Shown: in pieces, positions 46,073 to 56,094 of the stretch
How the letters are laid out: each line of letters begins with the position of its first letter
Position numbering within the stretch: position 1 is the first letter of the stretch
From: Pseudarthrobacter sp. Fe7
Lineage (GTDB): Bacteria > Actinomycetota > Actinomycetes > Actinomycetales > Micrococcaceae
Assembly: GCA_024372495.1 (NCBI GenBank)
Contig: CP099977.1
Location: 2,976,001-3,040,000, forward strand
Reading direction: 5' to 3'
DNA length: 64,000 bases
The notes under the pieces: model-generated
Told to the model about the DNA's origin: nothing
The model's input: the letters and a program-made list of their open reading frames with translations, nothing else
The model's database searches: none
Position numbers and translations under genes: made by a program

Positions 46073-46842
46073 TGAACCTTTGGCTTGGTACTTATTCGTG
46101 GGCTGTTTGACGAAATCTCCATTATTGGCGTTGGAAGATGGCCCGGGGAGAGGCGCCTTAGAGACTACATTCGGCTTCATCCGGCTGTCATCTAAGCCAC
46201 AAGGGCTCACCTATGTAAGGTCGGGCGCGCTGGAAAGGATGACACGGACACCAACAGAATTATCGAGAGATGCAGGTCTCCTGTGAAGGTGCAGCTTTAC
46301 GGTCTATGGGTCAGACCCTGATAAGTTATCGCCGTGTTCTACAAAATCTTGAGAGAATCTTGAGAGCGAGTTAGTCTGTATTTCTGGGACGTGCCTAATT
46401 ACTACAGATACGAAAGATCGCTTTCCACGCGCCGGCGGTGGAAAGGCGTCCAGTACTCAGCCCTACTCCTGCTGGCGGCTACCGCAGGCGTTGTCGTTTG
46501 GCTCGCACTCACCAAATAGAGCGAACCAGCCTCTCTAACTCCGGGAAACTTGTGTGTGACGATCACTCTTCCGAAACAGCCGACGCGCTGCGATCGGTTT
46601 CCTTGGCGCGTTCCTGGCGACCGCACTCCAGGGCAGAGACGCATAACCTGACTTCAAAGTCCACGCAGCGATGCATTGCCGCGGCGTGGACGTTCACGAC
46701 GGCAGGGTTCGGATGTCCGGCCCTGCGGCCGCGGACTGCATCCTCTCCAGCTGCCCGGCCGCAGCCTGATCATGTCCGCTCGTTTCCCCGCCCGGAACGC
46801 TCAAACACAGGGACACCGGTCAGATGTGGCGGCGCCGCTAAC
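46073..46842. other. Gene-free stretch beside the IS
   Basis: No convincing gene. It may be debris of the target region. Confidence 0.4.
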
Positions 46843-47060
46843 GTGTGCAGCGCATGCGGACACGACGAGGACCTGAAACTGCATTCAATTGCGGCGCTGA
46901 GGCGGACGTCGGCCGTGATGGTGGAGGTCGGCTACGCCTGCAGCGCCTGTCGGAGTAGATACCTCCACCGGCCGACGTTGCCGCCGTCGCCGCAGTCCTG
47001 CACCGTTCAGGTGCTCGGCGGCGTTCGTGTGATCTTATCGCCGACGACGGACTGTTGGTC
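46843..47060 (+). pseudogene. Zinc-ribbon protein fragment, frameshifted
   Basis: From a GTG, VCSACGHDEDLKLHSIAALR, then TSAVMVEVGYACSACRSRYL with two C-x-x-C pairs (a zinc ribbon). After a shift near 46975 it continues ADVAAVAAVLHRSGA. It resembles small actinobacterial zinc-ribbon proteins of about 120 residues; the C-terminal Cys pair is missing. No function assigned. Confidence 0.4.
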
Positions 47061-47119
47061 AAGGACCGGTTGCTTCGGGAAACGGGACTGCCGGTTCCGG
47101 TGCCGGTGGCGCGGCAGAT

Positions 47120-47347
47120 GTGGGCGGTGAAGCCGAGGGCTTCTCGATCGTCCCTGCGGCTTCGCTGGCCATTCCGGCAGCAGGCACCGCGGCAGTTAAC
47201 GCTGTCGCACAGAGCACGGCAAGCACCTCTCCGGCGAATAGCGCTGCCAAGCTCGCCACGACCGGTATCGATGTGTCCGCGCTCCCCTTGGGCCTGCTGC
47301 TTCTCGTCGCCGGGGTCCTGATTCTCCCGCGCCGGCGAATGATCTGA
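47120..47347 (+). CDS. LAxTG-anchored surface protein, C-terminal part
   Basis: A 75-residue frame ending in a sortase signal: LATTG at about residues 46-50, a hydrophobic segment GLLLLVAGVLIL and the basic tail PRRRMI. LAxTG is recognised by class E sortases of high-GC actinobacteria. The part before it is Ala/Ser/Gly-rich, and the same frame runs further upstream with a Gly-rich linker (GTAGSGAGGAADV). The domain it should carry is not visible, so this is a fragment or the gene start is lost. GTG start uncertain. Confidence 0.45.
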   Translation: MGGEAEGFSIVPAASLAIPAAGTAAVNAVAQSTASTSPANSAAKLATTGIDVSALPLGLLLLVAGVLILPRRRMI

Positions 47348-47795
47348 TGGCGGCGGCAGCACCGGGATCAGTCCTTCCGATAAGGACCAAATAACTGCTT
47401 ACCGACGCGGACGGCACCCTGACGCCAGGAGGCCTACCAACACCAGATCATTGACGGCCCATCTGCCATCAGCAAAGGCCTGGGCAGCCCACGACCCGGT
47501 GGCGATGCGCCATCGCTACCGGGCCATTGGCGTGAGGACCCAGGACCGGTCGCTAACACGTGCCCGCGGGTCACCTGCATCGCCCAGCAAAACCGCGGCA
47601 CCTCGATCACTGGTTCTCCGTCGAGCGGAGAAGAGGCGCCGGGCCAGGGTTGGCTTCAGCACCAGCGCCAGCCGCAACGCCTTCCGTGCATGGTCCCGGC
47701 GCCCGTCACCCGAAGAAGCCAGCACCCCGCGCCGTACGAGGAGGAATCAGCCCTCAGGGTCACCGTTTCCCCGAAAGGGGGACAATTATGCGGAA
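47348..47795. other. Gene-free stretch
   Basis: No convincing gene between the LAxTG fragment and the metallophosphoesterase. Confidence 0.4.
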
Positions 47796-48761
47796 TCAGA
47801 CCTCGTAGGCTGGTGCGCCGACGGGGACGATCCGGTTGGGCTCGCGACCAAAGCCTTCAATCACGAGGTGGTCATCATGGGCCTGCACCGTGGCGTACGA
47901 GGTGATTTTGGTGTCGACCATGCCCTTGAAGTTGACGAAGTGAGTACCACCGGTGAAACCGTAATTTCCGGCGTGGTTGTGCCCATTGAACCAGGCGACG
48001 ACGTTGTCATAGGACGTGACGAGATCCACCAATTCACTGTCGTTATAGGCGTTGTGCTCATTGAGCGGAAAAACCGGATGATGCGCGCTGAGCACGACCT
48101 TCTCCCCGTGACTCCGGGCGTGCTCAAGGGTCTGCTCGATCCAGGCCAGCTGCTCCGCACCCACCCCACCATTCCAACTTTGGCCGTTCGGCTTGCCCGC
48201 AGCCACGAGATCGGCGCGCATTTTCTCGGCAAGAGCGTAGTTGGCTGAGCCCTGGGGGTTGCCGTAGGTGCTGATGTCATTGGTGTCCACGACAATGAAC
48301 CGCCATCCGTTCCGGCGGAAGTCGTAGTAGGAGGCCGACATGTTCATCGTGGTAAGCAACTGTTCCCGTGGCATCTGGAAGTCATGGTTACCAAGCACCT
48401 GATACTTGGCCATGCGCAACTGCTCCCAGATCGGCATCACCGCGTCGAAGCTCGCCGGGAATTCGTCCACAAAATCGCCCAGGTGGAAAGCGAATCGGAG
48501 GTCAGCCTCGTTAAGTGTTCCTACGGCCTCCTTCAGCTTCTCGAGCGAGAGCCGGTAAAGGCGGACTGGGCCGTCGGGCTTGTCGGCGTACTGGCAGTCC
48601 GCGATCACACCAAACCGCAGCGGCGGCTCAGAACCCTTGGAGGCCGCGGACGCCGCTCCTGGCGCTGCAGCGGCGGCGGCCGCTATCCCAGCCCCGAGGC
48701 CCAGAAAAGCGCGGCGACTGTGCGCAGGCGTGGTCCATAACATAGGGGAATCAATCGGCAC
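47796..48761 (-). CDS. Tat-exported metallophosphoesterase
   Basis: A 321-residue calcineurin-like phosphatase. The N-terminus has a Tat motif, SRRAFLGLGAGIAAAAAA (residues 15-32). The metal site is complete: GVIADCQYAD, HLGDFVDE, LGNHDF, and late GHNHAGNYG, with a VVLSAHHPVF histidine. The family includes ADP-ribose/CDP-alcohol diphosphatases, and the YADKP after the first Asp supports that branch. It acts outside the membrane after folding. No partner gene is adjacent. Confidence 0.8.
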   Translation of the reverse strand: MPIDSPMLWTTPAHSRRAFLGLGAGIAAAAAAAPGAASAASKGSEPPLRFGVIADCQYADKPDGPVRLYRLSLEKLKEAVGTLNEADLRFAFHLGDFVDEFPASFDAVMPIWEQLRMAKYQVLGNHDFQMPREQLLTTMNMSASYYDFRRNGWRFIVVDTNDISTYGNPQGSANYALAEKMRADLVAAGKPNGQSWNGGVGAEQLAWIEQTLEHARSHGEKVVLSAHHPVFPLNEHNAYNDSELVDLVTSYDNVVAWFNGHNHAGNYGFTGGTHFVNFKGMVDTKITSYATVQAHDDHLVIEGFGREPNRIVPVGAPAYEV

Positions 48762-49060
48762 GGCAAGCTCCGGATCTTAGGGGAAGTATCAACACGAGCC
48801 AACCGGCACCGAGTAACGACCCAGCAACGAACCTCCGCACTCCGCAGAAACAGCAAGCGAACTCCATCACCCGCCTCACCAGTTCTTGACCGCTCCTACA
48901 ACATCACGTCGCGGCCCGAGGACTGAAGCACTGGCTCGCCGCTGCCCGACTCTGACTTGTGTAAGTGTCAACTACACCCAGCCTGACAAATGTCGCCTGC
49001 CTTGGTTTGCCACCCAACTGCTCCTACTTACAGCCGGGGTACTTTCAATGAACCAACAGG
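48762..49060. other. Gene-free stretch
   Basis: No convincing gene or motif seen. Confidence 0.4.
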
Positions 49061-49432
49061 CTACGGCAGTGGATGTTTCCTCTCCGGAGCCTCCTGAATT
49101 GAACCAGGGAGGCCCTCAACGACGGCCAATGGGCCGGTTGTGTCAGGGACGCCAGGGAATTGAACTTGTGCGCTCTCAGCTGCGGCGGCCCGCTGCCTCC
49201 CTGAACGCATACGAAGAAGGGCAACCGCAGATATAAGTAACCAGACGATGTTCGTGGTCACGGATGGCCATGCTTCGTGGAATGCGCTATTGACAATGAA
49301 GGCACTTGCGCCCAAGAGATTTGCCGTCTGGAAGCCACTGCCTGCCTTCACCCAGCCCATGGAGACAGCAAGATATGCAGTCAGGACCGCGATAGCGCCT
49401 GCCCAGCCTGTTAGTTCCCACAGCAATTCCAT
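49061..49432 (-). CDS. CBU_0592-like membrane protein
   Basis: A 123-residue protein with three membrane helices in residues 8-75: GWAGAIAVLTAYLAVSMGW, FQTANLLGASAFIVNSAFHE, TTNIVWLLISAVALLRM. This matches the CBU_0592-like domain, a small family of unknown function. The C-terminal 45 residues are a soluble Pro-rich tail. Isolated gene. Confidence 0.6.
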   Translation of the reverse strand: MELLWELTGWAGAIAVLTAYLAVSMGWVKAGSGFQTANLLGASAFIVNSAFHEAWPSVTTNIVWLLISAVALLRMRSGRQRAAAAESAQVQFPGVPDTTGPLAVVEGLPGSIQEAPERKHPLP

Positions 49433-49744
49433 GGCGTCCTTTCAAATAATTAGCCTTGCTTCACAAATGCTTGTCCATGAAGTCTGCAGAAGTGGTTGAA
49501 GTCGGTGCAGGCCAGCACTCACAACTGCTTTAGGCTTCACCTCATTCGCTGGGGCTTCCCGGCAGATGATCAAGTTGACCCTGAATGCAAAGGGACATTG
49601 TTGGGCACGGGGGCTTGCCGTGACGAGGTGTGGGAAGAGGTGCGACGCGCGTGGGCCGTTGCCCTGCAACCTCGGCGTACCGTAGCTCCGGGCGACGATC
49701 TGCCTGCTGACGTGAACAAAGGGGGTTTAGTCGAGTACGGCCTG
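49433..49744. other. Gene-free stretch
   Basis: No convincing gene. Lies at the end of the alpha/beta hydrolase transcript. Confidence 0.4.
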
Positions 49745-50740
49745 CTAAACATCGGCGTGCCATGCGGCGAGGCCGAGCTGGTAACCCGAGTCGAGGAGGG
49801 ACCTTTCTTCTAGCGGGTCGACCATGTACGTCCTGCCGGAAAAGCTGACCATGACCATGGAGCCGAGGTGGACGACGTCGGTGAGGATCTGGTCCCAATG
49901 GCGATATTGAACGTCGTGTCCTTCGCCGCTGTAGATGCGCTGCACGATCTCCCGTCCGGGCTTCCTGGCGTCCAGCGACCTTTGCCACCGGTTGATGTGT
50001 TCCGTTGGAACAAGGGTGTCTTCGCTGCCCCAATAGATGAAGACCGGAGCGTTCACGCTTCCAAGGTCGGGCAGGGGCGATCGGGCGTAGAAGTTGAAAG
50101 CTTGCTTCAAACCCCGGGGTGCGGTCTGTCTGCCCTGGGTGAAGACCCCGCGAGTGGCCTCTTCTATGGCGGAATCGACGAAGCCGGGTATTTTGTGGAC
50201 GCTGCTGCCCGCGGGGAAGGTCCACCATGACACCGGATCGGCCGCTACTTCGCTGGCGTCAAAGGTGATGCCCGCGGCCCCGATGGATTCTGAGTATGCG
50301 CACGCCAGGTGCAGTGAGCGTATGCGTTCGGGATAAGCGGCTGCGAGTTGTGCGGCGTAGGGTCCCCCGCCGGAAACTGCGACGATTGACGCGTAGCCAA
50401 TGTCCAGACCGTTGAGAAGTGACCAAACGTCTTCGGCGTACTCCTCAAGTCCAACGGCCGGGTTGAACGGCGTCTGACCCAAGCCGTTGCGCTCGACCGA
50501 GATGATCCGAATGTTCAGCTGTTCCCGCAATGAACGTGCGAATTCCATGAGCCGAAAGGCGCGGACGCTGGTTCCTGCGCCGCCGAGGAAGATCAGCGGC
50601 ACTCCGGAGGGCTGGCCTTCGTCGATGAAGTGGACGGTCCGCCCCGAGGACACCTCGGCACTTCGCACCACCGGCCCCAGCGGATCGAATCCCACCTGTT
50701 CGAGCTCAAGATGAGTCAGGGACTCCATTCGAATTTCCAT
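49745..50740 (-). CDS. Alpha/beta hydrolase beside carnitine genes
   Basis: A 331-residue hydrolase. The oxyanion loop is LIFLGGAGTSVRAFRLMEFA, the nucleophile elbow VAVSGGGPYAAQLAA (Ser in G-x-S-x-G variant V-S-G-G-G), the acid in YWGSEDTLVPTEHI and the His in YSGEGHDVQYRH. It is divergent from the XRE-TetR regulator of the carnitine operon, sharing a 285-base promoter region. It may release carnitine from acylcarnitines, as an alpha/beta hydrolase does in Pseudomonas, but this is inference. Met5 is an alternative start. Confidence 0.75.
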   Translation of the reverse strand: MEIRMESLTHLELEQVGFDPLGPVVRSAEVSSGRTVHFIDEGQPSGVPLIFLGGAGTSVRAFRLMEFARSLREQLNIRIISVERNGLGQTPFNPAVGLEEYAEDVWSLLNGLDIGYASIVAVSGGGPYAAQLAAAYPERIRSLHLACAYSESIGAAGITFDASEVAADPVSWWTFPAGSSVHKIPGFVDSAIEEATRGVFTQGRQTAPRGLKQAFNFYARSPLPDLGSVNAPVFIYWGSEDTLVPTEHINRWQRSLDARKPGREIVQRIYSGEGHDVQYRHWDQILTDVVHLGSMVMVSFSGRTYMVDPLEERSLLDSGYQLGLAAWHADV

Positions 50741-50941
50741 CCAAATTCCCTTCGTTCACGACTTCCGCTTTCGAGCACTCGAAGTAGTAGCTGGCAGGTT
50801 ATGAAAAGCCCTTCATCGGTGCGACGCCTGAGGACCGGAAAGTGACATCGAAGGTGTCTTCTCCATCCAGGCACTTACTGGCTGCGGGGAGCAAGCGCAG
50901 TCAAGGACACAATTTCTTGCTATCTCGGCGACGAAATGTCT

Positions 50942-50966
50942 TCTTGCCAAGAACCATATCGCAAGA
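50942..50966. promoter_or_regulatory. Inverted repeat TCTTGC-n13-GCAAGA
   Basis: Six-base arms, with further TCTTGC half-sites at 50925-50930 and 50989-50994. Candidate operator of the adjacent XRE-TetR regulator in the divergent promoter. Confidence 0.45.
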
Positions 50967-50989
50967 TTATTTAAATGTCAGTCAAACCT

Positions 50990-51006
50990 CTTGCCAAAGT
51001 CGCAAG
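50990..51006. promoter_or_regulatory. Inverted repeat CTTGC-n7-GCAAG
   Basis: Second operator-like repeat with the same half-site, 20 bases before the regulator ATG, positioned to block its own transcription. Confidence 0.45.
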
Positions 51007-51025
51007 TCGTTTATAACGTCTAGCC

Positions 51026-51906
51026 ATGGCAACACCCACTCCGGAGAATGCGCAGGCTCGCCGAGCGCGCCCGCCTCTCCATTCAAAATTCAGGTTTGGT
51101 CCAGCGGGAAGTGGCGCGGCACGTTGGCCTGGATGAAACGAAGCTTTCCAAGTCCCTTGCCGGGACGCGCCGCTTCCGCCCTTCGGAACTGACAAGTCTT
51201 GCTGACGTTACCGGTGTAACGGTGAACTGGCTGATGTCCGGTTCGGACCAAACATTGGGTGTTTCCGTGCCTCCGTCGGCCATGATCCTGCCGACCAAGC
51301 ACGCGGAGAATAGTGATCATGCTCGAAAGCGGCGGACGATTGTTGAATCCGCATGGTGGCTGTTGGCGCGGCGCGGTTATTCGGCGGTGCGCATCGTTGA
51401 CATTGCTTCTGCCTGCGGCGTAAGCACTGCAACCGTGCACTACTACTTCGCGACGAAACGGGAGATCTTCGCGGAGGTTCTTCGCTACTCGGTGAAGCTG
51501 GCTTTTGACCGACAAATCGCGGAGCCTGCATGCCATCAGGGAGCCCGTGAGTCGGCTCAAGCGGCTGATCGAGCTTCAGCTGCCTGCCGGGGACCGGGGC
51601 CGGGCGGAATGGTCTATTTGGCTGCAGACCTGGTCTTACGTTGCCGTGGATGAGTCAGGAAGGGAAAACCACGCCCAAGGTTACCGCCGCTGGATCCAGA
51701 CGGTGGAGGACGCAATCATTTTTGGCCAGCAGGCCGGAGTGTTCGTCGAGGTGCCATCCGCCGGCCTCGCAATTGAACTCACGAGCCTCGTGGACGGCCT
51801 GGGCATCAAAGTGCTGACCGGAATGCTGACTTCTGATCAGATGCACCAACATATCGACAGTTTTATAGATCGCAATATCGTCAAATCCAAAGGAAATATC
51901 CAATGA
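51026..51906 (+). CDS. XRE-TetR double-HTH regulator, two frameshifts
   Basis: One regulator in three frames. [10 protein letters not shown], then after AGGCT at 51054-51058 is read as [24 protein letters not shown] and [17 protein letters not shown] form an XRE-type HTH (about residues 12-60). A TetR HTH follows ([40 protein letters not shown]). Reading AGCCT at 51523-51527 as AGCT continues [20 protein letters not shown] to the end, the ligand-binding domain. Corrected length about 292 residues. Two DNA-binding heads in one protein is an uncommon layout. Its stop overlaps the BKACE start, so it is co-transcribed with the carnitine genes and probably controls them. Confidence 0.75.
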
Positions 51907-52791
51907 ATCGCAAGGTCATTGTCACCTGCGCGCTTACCGGCGCCGGAGACACCACCGGTAGGAGCGAACACGTTCCAGTCACGCCCGAGGAAATTGCGCA
52001 GGACGCCGTTGAAGCCGCCCGCGCCGGTGCCTCGGTTGTCCATATTCACGTCCGCGACGTCGTGACCGGGCAGGGTTCGCGGGATGTGGCCCTGTACCGC
52101 GAAGTGGTCCGGCTGGTCAGGGAAAGCGATGTTGATCCCGTCATCAACCTCACCGCCGGAATGGGTGGTGACCTGTTCCTTGATCCGGGCGAACCGACCA
52201 AGCAGATGCCAGGAACAGACCTCGTCAGCGCCTTGGAGCGCCTGGCCCATGTCGAGGAGCCTGCGGCCGGAGATCTGCACCATCGACTGCGGTTCCTTGA
52301 ACTTCGGTGAGGGCAGCCAACTCTATGTCAGCACCCCTGACATGTTGCGCGAAGGCGCGGCCCGCATCCGGGAACTCGGCGTGAAGCCTGAGATGGAAAT
52401 CTTTGATACCGGCAACCTGTGGTTCGCGAACATCATGGTTGAAGAAGGCCTCATCGCTCCTCCCCCGCTATACCAGCTGTGCATGGGGATACCGTACGGG
52501 GCCCCCGTGAACGTCGGCCTGCTCCAGGCGATGGTTCATATGCTCCCCCAGGGGGCGCAGTGGACCTCCTTCGCCATCGGCCGGGACCAACTGCCCTGGG
52601 TCGCCCAATCCGTACTCCTTGGGGGCCACGTGCGGGTCGGTCTGGAGGACAACCTCTACCTCAGCAAGGGCGTCAAAGCCACCAACGCGCAACTCACGGA
52701 GCGCGCCATCCAGATCGTCAATGACCTCGGATCGTCGGTAGCCAACCCGGACGAAGCCCGTGAAATACTCCAGCTCGAGAAGAAGGCCTAA
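51903..52791 (+). CDS. BKACE, 3-dehydrocarnitine cleavage enzyme, frameshifted
   Basis: Beta-keto acid cleavage enzyme. [20 protein letters not shown], metal-binding [33 protein letters not shown] at 52258-52262 should be AGCT; then [53 protein letters not shown]. Corrected length about 295 residues. In carnitine degradation this enzyme combines 3-dehydrocarnitine with acetyl-CoA to give betainyl-CoA and acetoacetate. The [11 protein letters not shown] segment and the neighbouring carnitine dehydrogenase and thioesterase support that role over lysine-type BKACEs. Usually named cdhC in Pseudomonas. Confidence 0.8.
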
Positions 52792-52794
52792 CCC

Positions 52795-53765
52795 ATGTCA
52801 AACGTTGATTTCGCCCCCTTGAACATGAACGACATCGACACCGTCGCCTGTGTAGGCATCGGTACCATCGGTGGCGGGTGGGCAGCCTACTTCCTTGCCC
52901 AGGGCTACCGTGTGAAGGCGTGGGACCCCGCCCCGGACGCCGAATCCAAGCTGCGCCGGCTTATCGATGCGGCCTGGCCGGCGTTGACAAAGCTCGGTCT
53001 GGCCCCGAATGCCTCAAAGGACAACTTCACGGTTCACAGCGATCTCGCGGAGGCAGTCGCCGGAGTGGGCTTTGTCCAGGAGAGCGCACCCGAGGTCCTT
53101 GACCTCAAACGGTCGCTGCTTACCCAGATCGATTCCGTCACGGCCCAGGACGTCGTGATCGCGTCCTCCACCTCCGGGTACGGCATGACAGAGATGGCCA
53201 CCGCGGCCGCGAATCCGTCCAGGCTTGTTGTCGGCCACCCTTTCAACCCCCGTACCTTATTCCCCTGGTCGAGGTCGTTGGAGGCGAAGATACGTCGGCA
53301 GAGGCGGTGAAGTGGGCGGCTGCCTGGTACGAACACATCGGTAAATCTGTCATCACGATGGACAGGGAGGTACCAGGTTTTATTGCAAACCGACTCCAGG
53401 AAGCCCTTTGGCGGGAAGCGCTGCACATGGTGGACAACGGTGAGGCGACTGTGGAGCAAATTGACCTGGCGATCACCGACGGACCCGGCCTCCGCTGGCC
53501 TATCCAGGGACCTATGCTCACCTTCCATTTGGCGGGGGGCGAAGGCGGAATGGCGCACATGCTCGATCACTTCGGTCCGTCACTGAAGTCACCCTGGACC
53601 CGGCTGGACGCCCCCGAGCTGACACCGGCGCTGCGGAACGCTGTCATTGCCGGGTGCGACGAAGAAGTCGCCGACAGGTCATTCCTGGAACTCGTTGCCG
53701 AACGCGACGAAGCGATCATCGCCATCCGGAACGCCGTTGCCGCCGTGAAATCGGCACAAAAGTAA
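52795..53765 (+). CDS. L-carnitine dehydrogenase, frameshifted
   Basis: NAD-dependent 3-hydroxyacid dehydrogenase of the 3-hydroxyacyl-CoA dehydrogenase fold. The cofactor loop VACVGIGTIGGGWAAYF is at about residues 17-33. GFVQESAPEVLDLKR and VIASSTSGYGMTEMAT follow. A missing C near 53250 shifts the frame; NPPYLIPLVEVVGGEDTSAE and DREVPGFIANRLQEALWREA continue. The stretch DGPGLRWPIQGPMLTFHLAG, GGEGGMAHMLDHFGPSLKSP is distinctive for carnitine dehydrogenases. Corrected length about 323 residues. Oxidises L-carnitine to 3-dehydrocarnitine. Three bases after BKACE; its stop TAA overlaps the next ATG. Confidence 0.85.
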
Positions 53766-54232
53766 TGGACACCACCACGCGGGCCCTCCCCGCGTACCAG
53801 TGCGAGGTTCTGCCCGAATGGATCGATTACAACGGACACATGTCAGAGGCCTACTACGTACTGGTCTTCGGTTTCGCAACGGACCAGGTCATGGACGAAC
53901 TGGGAATGGACCAGCTCTACCGCCACGACACCGGAAGTTCGCTCTACACGGTCGAAGCCCACGTCCGGTATCTCCTGGAAACCGGACCCGGCGCCGAGCT
54001 GACCGTGACGACGACCATCGTCAACTCAGGCCCCAAAAAACTCCATCTGGCCCACGAAATGCGCTCCGGCAGCCAACTGATCGCAACCGAAGAAATCCTG
54101 GCCCTCCACGTCAATCAGGTCACGGGGCGCACGGAAGCTTTTCCCAGTTCCGTCAGCGAGAACATCACCAGAATCACCCACCCCGGCGAGGATCAAACGC
54201 CCGAGTGGATCGGACGGAAAGTAACTGCCTAG
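53765..54232 (+). CDS. Betainyl-CoA thioesterase (hotdog fold)
   Basis: A 155-residue hotdog-fold thioesterase. The 4HBT-type signature is YQCEVLPEWIDYNGHMSEAY (about residues 9-28, with the D-Y-N-G-H-M turn). Then SLYTVEAHVRYLLETGPGAE and KKLHLAHEMRSGSQLIATEE follow. In carnitine breakdown it hydrolyses betainyl-CoA to glycine betaine and CoA. Overlaps the dehydrogenase stop by one base. Sometimes fused to the dehydrogenase in other species, which supports the shared role. Confidence 0.8.
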   Translation: MDTTTRALPAYQCEVLPEWIDYNGHMSEAYYVLVFGFATDQVMDELGMDQLYRHDTGSSLYTVEAHVRYLLETGPGAELTVTTTIVNSGPKKLHLAHEMRSGSQLIATEEILALHVNQVTGRTEAFPSSVSENITRITHPGEDQTPEWIGRKVTA

Positions 54233-54536
54233 GCGCCGCACATCTTCAGAAACAAACAGTAGTGAAACCAGCTGCATCGCCCATAGAGACAGGTGGGTGC
54301 GTGTCAGTTCACAAAGCTTGTTAGCTAGCCAACTACTATCACCTCATCGAGGACCGAACCGGCGTGAAGAGGACTGCACCCGGTTTCCCGAGCCCCGAAC
54401 CTGAATCTCGTCGCAGGCTTAGCTTCTGCGACCAAACTCGAAGTTGACCCACATGATTGGCGCGTCGATCCGCGACGCACTATCCCCCCGTTTGTATCGC
54501 ATCCCCTTCCTTACACCGCCGTAGGAGGCACCGCTT
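54233..54536. other. Intergenic region before ABC importer
   Basis: About 300 bases without a gene, long enough for a separate promoter for the importer. It holds the imperfect palindrome GTTAGCTAGCCAAC at 54320-54333 and GTAGGAGG just before the next ATG. Confidence 0.45.
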
Positions 54537-56094
54537 ATGCCCGCCCAAAATCGCCACCGAGTCCACCTCATCACCGCCTTGGCCCTGAGCGCCACGCTCA
54601 TGGGGCTTTCAGCCTGCTCCACCGGCGCGGCGGACCCGGCTACCGCATTGTCCACACCCAAATCCGGCGGCAACCTGCGCGTTGGAATTGTTGGTGGTTC
54701 TGCCAAGGACAGCCTCGATGCCCACTCCCCGGTGACTCATCCGGACGAAGCCCGCGCCATCCAGCTCTATGACACGCTGGCCGGCTACGACAACGACCAC
54801 AAGATCCAAATGTCACTGGCGGACAAGATCACCCCGTCGACCGACGGCAAGACCTGGACCGTGCACCTGAGGGACGGTCTGAAATTCAGCGATGGAAAGC
54901 CCATCACGGCAGATGACGTCATCTTCACCTTCAAACGGATCACCGACCCCAAGGCACCTATGGCCGGCGCTGCAGCCCTGTCGACGCTGGACCGTGATGC
55001 CCTCAAGGCCACCGATCCCCAGACCGTCGTCTTTAGCTTCACCAGCCCGTACGCCACCTTCACGGACACTGTGGCCCAGTACAATTCCGGGATTGTTCCG
55101 GTAGGCTACGACCCCAAAAAGCCGGTAGGCTCCGGGCCGTTCATGCTGGACAGTTTCACTGCCGGTCAACAGAGCGTGTTCGTGAAAAACCCGAACTACT
55201 GGCGCACGGGTGAACCGCACGTCGACAAGGTCACCATCATCGACTTCCCCGACGACACCGCACGGGTCAACGCGCTCCTCGGCGGTCAGGTAGACGCCAT
55301 TGACCAGCTCCCCTGGGCCAAGTCAACGTGGTCAAGGCGAACCCGGCCGTGAAGGTGCTCGAATCGGCCACGGGCTCCTGGCTGCCGTTCACAATGCGCG
55401 TGGACCAGGAACCATTCAACGACCCCAAAGTCCGTGAGGCCTTCCGCCTGATCGTGGACCGCCAGCAGATGGTGGATCAGGTGCTCGGCGGCCACGGCAC
55501 CATCGGCAACGACATGTACTCCCCCTGGATTCCTGCTACCCCTCGGACATTTCCCAGCGCAGCCAGGACATAGAAAAAGCCAAAGCCCTGCTGGCCGAGG
55601 CCGGCAAGAGCAACCTCACTGTCGATCTGGTCACGTCCCCAGCGGCGGCCGGCCTCGTGGAAGCCGCGCAGGTCTTCGCCCAGCAGGCCAAGGCCGCCGG
55701 AGTGACAGTCAATATCAAAAAGGTCGAGCCCGGCGAGTTCTACGGGGACCAGTACCTGAAGTGGAACTTCTCCCAGGACTTCTGGTTCTCCCGCGACTAC
55801 CTGCCCCAAACGGCAGCATCCGGGTTCACCGCATCGCCGTACAACGAGACGCACTGGAACGACCCGGAATGGTCCGCCCTGGTCACGAAGGCACAAGGCA
55901 CCACCGATGAAACCGCACGCTGCGGACTGATCAAACAGGCTCAAAAGATCGAGTTCGAGCGCGGCGGCTACATTATCTGGGGCTTCCCGAACAGCGTTGA
56001 TGCATACAGCTCCACCGTCCAGGGCCTGACCCCGGACAAGAGCGGGATCCCCCTGACCTCATTCGGCTTCCGCAACGTCTGGCTGAACCAATGA
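54537..56094 (+). CDS. SBP_bac_5 substrate-binding lipoprotein, two frameshifts
   Basis: Family 5 solute-binding lipoprotein of a peptide/nickel-type importer. The signal peptide ends LMGLSA-C at about residue 26. Core: GGNLRVGIVGGSAKDSLDAH, TWTVHLRDGLKFSDGKPITA, DDVIFTFKRITDPKAP, KPVGSGPFMLDSF. A missing C near 55312 shifts into VNVVKANPAVKVLESATGSW, NDPKVREAFRLIVDRQQMVD; a missing G near 55528 shifts back to YPSDISQRSQDIEKAKALLA through to FGFRNVWLNQ. Corrected length about 519 residues. Placement after the carnitine genes suggests carnitine, acylcarnitine or another quaternary amine, although this family mostly binds peptides. Confidence 0.8.
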
